A stretch of 64,000 bases of DNA, taken from assembly GCF_033878955.1 (NCBI RefSeq), contig NZ_CP138858.1, positions 2,294,001-2,358,000 on the forward strand, given 5' to 3'. The notes below the pieces were generated by a model. That model did not search any database. It was not told where the DNA came from and was given only the letters and a program-made list of their open reading frames with translations. The position numbers were made by a program, and so were the translations under genes. This document shows, one piece after another, positions 54,269-62,200 of this stretch. This stretch comes from Coraliomargarita algicola (lineage in GTDB: Bacteria; Verrucomicrobiota; Verrucomicrobiia; Opitutales; Coraliomargaritaceae). Within the stretch, counting starts at the first letter, position 1. Each line of letters begins with the position of its first letter.

Positions 54269-55201
54269 TCAGACACCAGTCAGATCCCGCGCCGGCTGAT
54301 CCCGACCACCACGATTACGCATAAAGCGAGCAATCAGCCCCTCATTAGGCGCGAAGATCCATGCCAAAGTGAATAAGATGCCAGCAGCAAAGGCCATCAT
54401 GCCAGAACTACTGGTATCACTAATTCCAAACAGAGGTGGAATGCGGATGGCCAAATAGTGTCCCAACCATGCGGACGCGGAGCCAACGCCACAGGCTATG
54501 ATAATGATTGGGACCAGTCTGCGGCTGATCAGCAACGCGGTCGCGGCGGGCACGATCAACATTGCAATCACTATGATGCTCCCTACGGATTCAAAGGCGG
54601 CGACTGTAGTGACTGCAACCATAGTCATGAGTAGGTAATGCATAAAGCCGGGCGAGAAACCAAGGGTATCAGTGAGCCCAGGATCGAATGAGCTGATCAG
54701 CAATTCCTTGAACAAAAGAATCACGACCACAAGATTGACTAACAAAATCGTCCCATTGACCGCAGCAGCACGGGGCAATTCGAAGGGCCCCAGCCTCACC
54801 ATGTCGAGTGGAGTGAGCTCAATGGCACCATACAGCACACAGCTCGCATCGAGGTCGACATGGTCTGCGGCACGAACGATCAAGATGAGTCCGATCGCAA
54901 AAAGCGTGGTGAATACGATCCCCATCGCAGCTCCCCGGTCCACTTGCCCAAACTGGCTAATCCATTGTGTGAACAAGGCCGTCAGTATCCCCACGCCCGC
55001 GGCACCAATAAACATCGGCAGACTATCGCGTGTCCCCGTAGCAAAGAATGCAATCGCAAGCCCCGGTAACACGGCGTGGCTGATCGCGTCCCCCATCATG
55101 CTCATTTTACGAAGCACCAGGAAACAGCCGGGGATCGCACAGGATATCGCGCAAAGCATACCCGTCACAGCAATCCATGTATCAAAAGTAGTCCAAGACA
55201 T
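54269..55201 (-). CDS. Manganese/zinc ABC transporter permease (MntC/ZnuB family)
   Basis: The start MSWTTFDTWIAVTGM is preferred to an earlier frame start lacking hydrophobic character. The 310-residue protein has eight to nine helices and the family signatures GCFLVLRKMSMMGDAISHAVLPGLAIAF and VAAFESVGSIIVIAMLIVPAATALL. It is the second permease of the importer, 52 bp after the fused permease gene, and forms the membrane channel with it. Confidence 0.9.
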   Translation of the reverse strand: MSWTTFDTWIAVTGMLCAISCAIPGCFLVLRKMSMMGDAISHAVLPGLAIAFFATGTRDSLPMFIGAAGVGILTALFTQWISQFGQVDRGAAMGIVFTTLFAIGLILIVRAADHVDLDASCVLYGAIELTPLDMVRLGPFELPRAAAVNGTILLVNLVVVILLFKELLISSFDPGLTDTLGFSPGFMHYLLMTMVAVTTVAAFESVGSIIVIAMLIVPAATALLISRRLVPIIIIACGVGSASAWLGHYLAIRIPPLFGISDTSSSGMMAFAAGILFTLAWIFAPNEGLIARFMRNRGGRDQPARDLTGV

Positions 55202-55253
55202 ATATTTATAAATGAGTGAGTGGTATCGTGAAATTACATGAATGATCGAGTGC

Positions 55254-56573
55254 TCATTTGGAACTGATCGTATGCGGGCTGCTTGAGAAATGCCCCGGGT
55301 TGCCCAGCTCGACTTCGAGCTGACGGACCATTTCAGCTCCGAGAATGTGCTCGACCATATCCGCATCGCGATCGACGTGACTCGGTGCGATGTCGGCATG
55401 GCGAATTAAATAAAGCTCCCAAAGCCGATGATTCCGCGTCATACGCGCAGCCTCTCCAAAGCCTGATTCTGACAGAAGAATCTCATCGTCGGTGCAAGTT
55501 TCTAAATGATCCTCGACTTGAGCGTGGGCAAGAAAGCGGTTAAACTCACGCCGTGACCATGAGCGATGCTCGAACAGAGAGTTTCGGTCCACTGGCACAT
55601 TGGCCAGTGGGCCGGGTTGCTGCTCTAGAATTTCATAAGCGGCCCGCAACAAATGCTGACGACCGACGCGACGTTTCAGCCGGAGCTGATCCTGTAGGCG
55701 CGGCACAAGTCCCCGGGCTCGGCCAAAAAACATGCTAAACAAGAATATTGTCGCGGCGACCAGCACGATGATGGCACCGGCAGGCATATTACCAAAAATA
55801 CCACTAAAGGAGGCACCCAGCCAACCACTCAGCGCTCCGATCAAAGCCGCCAATAGAATCATATATTCGAGCCGGTGCGTCCAGAAACGCGCGGCCGTGG
55901 CAGGGATAATCAGGAACGCGATAATTAAGATGAGTCCGACCGCCTGCAGGCCGATCACAGTGACACATGTGACAAGCGCAAGCATCACCACATCCAGTAA
56001 GATCACCGGCCAGCCTTGAGCGGCGGCGTAGCCATCGTCAAAGCAAATGAGAGTGAACTCTTTTTTGAACAGCACCGCTAACACGCTAATCAACAGAGCC
56101 ACGCCACCGATCAGTTGTGCATCCTGAAGCACCATGGAGGCAGTTTTACCATAGATAAAAGACTCCAGCCCGGCGGCATTGGCACCGGGCATTTTCTGAA
56201 CCATACCGAGCACAGCAACCCCGAGCCCAAAGAAAACACTCAAAACAAAGCCCATCGCCACATCGTCGCGCAGACGGGTAGTCGAGCGAATAGCAAGCAT
56301 CAGCAGCAGCCCGAGCGCTCCGGAAATTGTCGCGCCCAGAAGCAGCCCCGGCAAACTCTTTCCAGAATAGCCCAAAGCAGTCATGGTGGCAAAAGCCAAA
56401 CCAAGCCCCGGCAGCGTGGCATGAGAAAGCACGTCCCCCATCAGGGAGCGTTTACGTAGCAGTAAGAATGCTCCAATCACTCCGGATGACACCCCTAACA
56501 GCATCACGCTAATAACAACCACCCGGGTGTTATGATCCTTAAGAAAAAGGACATCAGTGATGGTATCTAGCAT
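55254..56573 (-). CDS. Metal ABC permease fused to a DtxR-like C-terminal domain
   Basis: The ATG at 56573 (MLDTITDVLFLKDH) is chosen; a TTG 12 bp upstream would overlap the ATPase stop. The 439-residue protein has a permease part (about 1-290) with LRKRSLMGDVLSHATLPGLGLAF and GLQAVGLILIIAFLIIPATAARF. A cytoplasmic tail (about 295-439) resembles an iron/manganese repressor: a winged-helix-like segment (RSWSRREFNRFLAHAQVEDHL), a DtxR-like EAARMTRNHRLWELYLI and HVDRDADMVEHIL with the family's His/Glu/Asp metal ligands. It may sense cytoplasmic metal. Confidence 0.88.
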   Translation of the reverse strand: MLDTITDVLFLKDHNTRVVVISVMLLGVSSGVIGAFLLLRKRSLMGDVLSHATLPGLGLAFATMTALGYSGKSLPGLLLGATISGALGLLLMLAIRSTTRLRDDVAMGFVLSVFFGLGVAVLGMVQKMPGANAAGLESFIYGKTASMVLQDAQLIGGVALLISVLAVLFKKEFTLICFDDGYAAAQGWPVILLDVVMLALVTCVTVIGLQAVGLILIIAFLIIPATAARFWTHRLEYMILLAALIGALSGWLGASFSGIFGNMPAGAIIVLVAATIFLFSMFFGRARGLVPRLQDQLRLKRRVGRQHLLRAAYEILEQQPGPLANVPVDRNSLFEHRSWSRREFNRFLAHAQVEDHLETCTDDEILLSESGFGEAARMTRNHRLWELYLIRHADIAPSHVDRDADMVEHILGAEMVRQLEVELGNPGHFSSSPHTISSK

Positions 56574-56581
56574 AGCACAAT

Positions 56582-57409
56582 TCAAATTTGGCTCAGAGCA
56601 ATGGAAGCGTTTTCGAGTAAATCGAGTTTACCACCATAGGTCTTACGTAAATTATCTCTGGTAAAGACTTCCCTAGTTGGGCCAGATGCCACCACACGCA
56701 TATTCAATAACACCACCCAATCAAAATATTTGGAAACAGTCGCCAGGTCGTGATGAACGACGATGCATGTCTTCCCGCGATCGCGCAATGCCTTCAATAG
56801 CTCTACAATTGCCTGTTCCGTAGCGGCATCTACCGCGGCAAAAGGCTCGTCCATGAAATAGACCTGCGCATTCTGAACGAGAGCCCGCGCCAGAAACACC
56901 CGCTGCTGTTGCCCCCCGGAAAGCTGACTAATCTGTCGGTGCGCATAATCACCGATGCCCACTTGCTCCATCGCTTCCAGCGCACGGGCACGTTCCTTTT
57001 TACCGACCTTCTTAAACCATCCCAGCTCACGGTAAGTCCCCATCGCAACCACATCAAGCGCGCTAACGGGAAAGTCCCAATCCACACTTTCACGCTGCGG
57101 TACATAACCGACAAGGTGTCGCTGCTTGGCGTAAGGCTTGCCATACACATGCGCCCACCCGGAGGTCTTCGGAATGAGATCCAAACAGGCTTTGAGCAGT
57201 GTACTCTTGCCTGCACCATTGGGCCCGACAACCGCAACGAGACTGCCTTCCGGGATATTAAGCTCAATATCCCAAATCACGGGCTTACGATGATAGGCCA
57301 CCGTGAGATCATGAATAGCCAGCGGACAATCCTTAGGGTGTTCAGGATGCGGGATAGAGGCAGCAGCTTTGCGCCTCGCTGGTTCAGTAGATAGAGAACT
57401 CGGTTTCAT
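56582..57409 (-). CDS. Metal ABC transporter ATP-binding protein
   Basis: The 275-residue protein has Walker A GPNGAGKST, Q loop VPQRESVDWDFP, signature LSGGQQQRVFLARAL and Walker B VYFMDEP followed by FAAVDAATEQ. This is the ZnuC/MntB/TroB pattern (the LVGYVPQRESVDWDFPV part is typical of manganese/iron types). It powers import. It is 72 bp after the substrate-binding gene and 9 bp before the permease fusion. Confidence 0.93.
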   Translation of the reverse strand: MKPSSLSTEPARRKAAASIPHPEHPKDCPLAIHDLTVAYHRKPVIWDIELNIPEGSLVAVVGPNGAGKSTLLKACLDLIPKTSGWAHVYGKPYAKQRHLVGYVPQRESVDWDFPVSALDVVAMGTYRELGWFKKVGKKERARALEAMEQVGIGDYAHRQISQLSGGQQQRVFLARALVQNAQVYFMDEPFAAVDAATEQAIVELLKALRDRGKTCIVVHHDLATVSKYFDWVVLLNMRVVASGPTREVFTRDNLRKTYGGKLDLLENASIALSQI

Positions 57410-57480
57410 ACGATATAAATGGATGAAAAATCAAAAGCGGCTCTGCAATCGTCCATTTTCCAGAGAGACTTCAATTCAAA

Positions 57481-58503
57481 TTAATGAGACGTGAGCTGGC
57501 CGTTGAGCCCCTGCCGGGGGGCCTCGCCACCAAGAGCGCGAACGATGGTAGTGATATTATGATCGAGCATACCAATGTAAGTGCCTTCATAGGTGCCCGT
57601 TTCCCCCATGGCATCAGAAAACAATTCACCGCCGATTTGAACATCGTGACCTTTCGCCCGTGCGCCTTCAATCAGCGCACGTACGTTTTTCTGAGAAACG
57701 GAACTTTCGACGAATACAGCGGGAATCTGGTGATCCACCAGAAAGTCCACCAGATCATTAATATCCTTCAAACCTGCTTCCGATTCAGTGCTGATACCTT
57801 GTATACCACGCACCTGAAGTCCATAGGCGCGCCCCATGTAATTAAACGCATCGTGAGCAGTCACCAAAACACGCTGACTTTCCGGAATGGTCGCAAAGGC
57901 CCGCTTGCCGTATGCATGAAGCCGCTCCAATTCTGCCGTATAAGATTGGGTATTTTTTCGGTATAACTCAGCTTGATCCGGATCGAATCGAGCCAAGGAC
58001 TCACCAATCACTTGAGTCGCTTGAATCCAGCCTCCGACATCCATCCACACATGTGGATCATAATGATCGGCTTCGTCCGTCATCACATAGCTACCATCGT
58101 TGAGTAGCGTCTCAGTAACTGCAATGACTGGCTTACCCGAAGTCGCCATGCGAACCAGCACGTCACCCATTTTTCCCTCGAGATTCAAACCACTATAGAA
58201 GATGATATCCGATGCCTGCAGAAGCTTCACATCCGAAGAAGTCGGCTTATACAAGTGGGGATCAATACCTTCGCCGATAATCCCCTTAACTTGTGCCTTT
58301 TCACCGGCCACCTTACGCACCACATCCGTGAGCATGGCCACTGTAGTGCCCACTTGATAAGGATATTCCAAACGCGGCGAAGCAACCAAATCGTCCTGCG
58401 CATCCTGCGGAACACAGCCAGAAACTAAAACAGCGACCGCTGCCAGTAGACAGCAGCTAAGTTTGCCCGCACGGTTCCAACTGATAATTGTATTTGATTC
58501 CAT
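57481..58503 (-). CDS. Manganese/zinc-binding lipoprotein of the ABC importer (TroA/MntA type)
   Basis: The 340-residue protein has lipobox VSGC. Cluster A-I metal-binding features are GIDPHLYKPTSSD (His), DPHVWMDV (His), VFVESSVSQ (Glu) and FSDAMGETGTYEGTYIGML (Asp). Absence of the long His-rich loop of ZnuA favours Mn2+ or Fe2+ over Zn2+. It delivers metal to the permease pair downstream. Confidence 0.9.
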   Translation of the reverse strand: MESNTIISWNRAGKLSCCLLAAVAVLVSGCVPQDAQDDLVASPRLEYPYQVGTTVAMLTDVVRKVAGEKAQVKGIIGEGIDPHLYKPTSSDVKLLQASDIIFYSGLNLEGKMGDVLVRMATSGKPVIAVTETLLNDGSYVMTDEADHYDPHVWMDVGGWIQATQVIGESLARFDPDQAELYRKNTQSYTAELERLHAYGKRAFATIPESQRVLVTAHDAFNYMGRAYGLQVRGIQGISTESEAGLKDINDLVDFLVDHQIPAVFVESSVSQKNVRALIEGARAKGHDVQIGGELFSDAMGETGTYEGTYIGMLDHNITTIVRALGGEAPRQGLNGQLTSH

Positions 58504-58654
58504 AAGTTGATGAACAATTCAGAGTTAACGCTAGATCTCGAAGACTTATATTAGAAATAAAATAAACCTTCAAAAATCCCCTCACATGAAGATCACACAG
58601 CCACTGAGAAGGGCTTTGACGAATTAACCTGCCTATTTGTTCCCACCAATTCAC

Positions 58655-58674
58655 AATGTAGTCAACACTACATT
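58655..58674. promoter_or_regulatory. MntR/DtxR-type operator palindrome
   Basis: AATGTAGT and ACTACATT are perfect 8-bp inverted arms with a CAAC spacer. They lie between the divergent mntR (start 58767) and the importer operon (start 58503). DtxR-family proteins bind such roughly 20-bp palindromes, so MntR with Mn2+ should repress both directions. The DNA around is AT-rich with several -10-like hexamers. Confidence 0.8.
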
Positions 58675-58766
58675 ATATAAATATGCATAAATAATGTTAT
58701 AAATTTACACAAACCCAAAGGGAGCACTTGCCAGCGCCACACAGTTAGGCGCATATTCACAATCTC

Positions 58767-59228
58767 ATGACGAAAACAACGAAATCAGCACGGCAATCAC
58801 TGACCTACTCTCGTAGCTCCGAGGCGCAGGCAAAAGCGATGAAAGCGACCCGTGAACAGCATTTAAAGGAAACCGCTCAAGACTACCTTGAAGCCATCTT
58901 TGACCTGATAGAACAGACTGGCGAGGCCCGCGTGGTAGACCTCGCGAATCGTCTGGGCATTTCGCATGCCACAGTCATCCAGACCATACGCCGCTTGCAA
59001 CGCGATGGCTTTGTCACCAGCGAGCCCTACCGCTCTATTTTCCTAACCGACGCAGGACGTGCGATTGCAGAGGATGCACGCCATCGCCATGCCGTAACTG
59101 TCGCACTCTTAAGAAAGCTCGGAGTCAGCGCGGAAATCGCAGAAGTGGATGCCGAAGGCATGGAGCATCACGTCAGTAAAGAGACACTCCAAGCCTTCGA
59201 GAACTTTGTAGGTAAGCTAGAGGCATAG
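58767..59228 (+). CDS. mntR: Manganese-dependent transcriptional regulator MntR
   Basis: The 153-residue protein has an N-terminal extension of about 30 residues, then the DtxR-family winged helix (REQHLKETAQDYLEAIFDLIEQTGEARVVDLANRLGISHATVIQTIRRLQRDGFV) and the dimerisation/metal domain with EDARHRHAVTVALLRKLGVSAEIAEVDAEGMEHHVS. The His/Glu ligands match the manganese-sensing MntR branch. It is divergent from the ABC operon across a perfect palindrome, so it is the likely repressor of Mn uptake. Confidence 0.93.
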   Translation: MTKTTKSARQSLTYSRSSEAQAKAMKATREQHLKETAQDYLEAIFDLIEQTGEARVVDLANRLGISHATVIQTIRRLQRDGFVTSEPYRSIFLTDAGRAIAEDARHRHAVTVALLRKLGVSAEIAEVDAEGMEHHVSKETLQAFENFVGKLEA

Positions 59229-59240
59229 CGCCCCGTGGCT

Positions 59241-62200
59241 TTAATTTTGCACGACTCGGATACGTGCAAACTGTGCATCCGTATCAACGATAGGTGAAGA
59301 CACCTCAACCACTTCGACTTCGCCATCTGTATCTAAGACCGCGGGCGCGCTCGATGCAGCCGTCCATTCGACCAAATCGGAACTAAATTCGGCGATGTAA
59401 CGAATTCCAAGCTGTGAGGCATCGCAACGTCGCAGGAAGCAGATCGAGAACTCAAGAGTCTCTCCCACTTCTTGCAATGACAACACCTCAGAGCCACGCT
59501 GCACAAGTCCGCCCTCGCCCAGCTCGAGCGTGACACCAGTGTGATTCACATCCGGATCCAAGCCGAAGGCAAACAAGAGTAAATTAGGCAGCACATTTCC
59601 ATTGACCAAGGCTCCCGTGTCTTCCAGGTCCAATTCTGGATATTGCTCGACCCATGCATGATACGCCCCGCTGACAATACGTGCAATCGTGCCCGGCGAG
59701 CCGATCTCATCCGCATGATTCGCGGCCTGAAAGGCACCATTCACTCCCAGTGAACTGAGCTGCGAAACAATCGCCACGTTGAGGCCAGCCGCATTGTCAA
59801 ATGTCGCATACGGGCCCGACGCGGAAGCTCCAAAAGCAACATTGGCGCGGCGGACGTTATTGGTGTCATACAGATTAACTGCATCTCCGCCGGAGCTTAA
59901 GCCCACACCCGAGCCCGAGTAGCCACCGATCTGGAGCCCCGCAGGCAGCTCGCCATCAAACCAGAGATTCACGAATGCGGTTTTCGCATCCGTGAGATTA
60001 GTCACCAGTTCTATAAAGATCACCGACTCGCCTGGCGCGATACCGGTGATTCCCATCAGCGGTACCGCGGCTACAGGCGACTCGGATCCATCATCCATCT
60101 TCCAGTCAGTAATATCGACGGTGCGTGCTCCAATATTAGTCACTTCAAACCAATCAGCACCCAGCGGACTGTTACCACTACTCCACGGAGCCACTTCCGA
60201 AATCACCAGCTGCCCCGCAGCAGCCACTCCAGGAGAACCAATTTCATTCACATCATTGGCAGCAATGAAGGCCCCCTGATATCCAGCCACACTCAATAGC
60301 TCGACATCTCCGGCATCGATCCCCTGCGAATTATCAAAAGTGGAGAATGGTGCCGTAGCAGGTGAAGCCCCAAAAGTCACACTCGCTTGCAAGGCTCCCG
60401 TTGCATCATAAAGATGCACCCCATCGCCATTAGAACTCAGCCCGATGCCAGAACCATCATAACTGCCAAGCTGCAACTCAGCAGGAGCACTGTCTCCAAA
60501 CCAAGTGCTGAGGAAAAGAGCTTCAGTTGTCGGTAAGTCGTCTGTTTCTAGGAATATCACCGATTCGCCCGCAGCAATCGAACTAATGCCACTCAAAGCG
60601 ACTGCATTAGCGAAACTACCCGAACCATCATCCATTTTCCAACCGGTGATATCAACCGCCGCCCCACTGGTGTTTGTGAGCTCAAACCAGTCTACCCCGA
60701 TCGGGCTATCACCGCTCGACCATGGCGCGATCTCGGAGATGATCAATGCAGGAGCTGGCGCAAGCTCCACCACTTGATCCCCCACTTCCAGAGTATACGA
60801 AGTGGACACATCAGGATGGCCACCGAGCGAGCTGTCAACCACCTCGATCGTCACCGTATAAGACTCCTTTGACTCAAAATCCAAAACTGTGCCGGCCTTT
60901 AAGAATAACTCAAAACCGTCGATCTCAAAATAGGCGGCATCCGCGCCGGTGATCGTGAACTCATTGCTGCCCAAGCCGTCATCCACGATGACGACGTCTG
61001 CCAGTTTCAGCGCAAAAGTGGTGCTGCTATTCTCCAAGATAGAATAAACCGTATTCTCAAGAACCACATCTGTCGGAGCCTGATTCTCCAGAGTCGCCGG
61101 CGCATACACCCAGAGCTGTGGATGATCACTATCACCGCCACCGTTCTCGCTGACAACATAGAGATTTCCGGCCGCATCCATCGTCAAGCCCTCGTGCTGT
61201 TGGTTCGCGATGGATAAAGGATTCCCCAAGTCGGAGGTAATATTCAGTGTGCTCAAGATATTTCCCGCACGATCGATATTGACGATGCGTGCATCTTCTT
61301 GCCCTAACAACAGCAAGTTCCCTTCCTGAGCTTGGCCGCTCATCGCAGGCAAGTTTGACAAGGCAAACACATCCGCGAAATCGGACATGCCAGCCAGTGA
61401 AGGATCAAACAGATTAACTGAATTCTCGGTCGTAGCCGAACCATTCGACGCAGTGCCGGCATCGAAATCAACAGTCGTGTGAAAAATGCCCAGAGGTGAA
61501 ATCTCCTTCAGACAAATGAAGCCTTCAGTCAGTGGATCATACGACAGTCCTTCAGTCCCGGTGTTATCAACAAAGGTGCCGATTTTTACCGTTTTCGTAT
61601 CCGCCCGCGACAAAGTAGTGCCTGCAGCGTATGTGAACCGGACCAATTGACGGTCGCGCTCCTCTGCGAATACAAACTCTCCATCGCCAATATATGTGAT
61701 CCCCTCTGGATCATAAAAGTCGGTGCCTTGAGCACTCGCGCCTAAGGCCATAGTCATGGTATCGATCAACTCCCCGGTCTTAGAGACTTGCGTAATAGAA
61801 CGACCACCATCGCAAACAATGAAGAGTGTATCCGTATCCCAGTTGTAAGCGACACCAGAGGCCTCTTGCGTCAAAAGATTATGCGCGGGCGTCCCCTCGG
61901 GCAAGGCAGTGCGCGTAGGTTCAGGCAGATCGTAACGGCCGACACGCACATAGGTAGATAAGTCAACAGAGCTCACTCCAGCCACTACCGATACGGTCAC
62001 TGTATCTGAATCCACACTACCCGCACTATTCGTCACGCGCGCCCAATAGTGAGTATCTTCAGCAAGCACCGAAGTGATGAATGTAGCACTAGTCGCACCA
62101 ATCACGGGCTGACTAATATCTCCCGACTCTCCGATATACCATTGAACAGTGGGCTGTGGTAAACCTTCGGCACGAACTCTCAATGTCGTGACACCACCAC

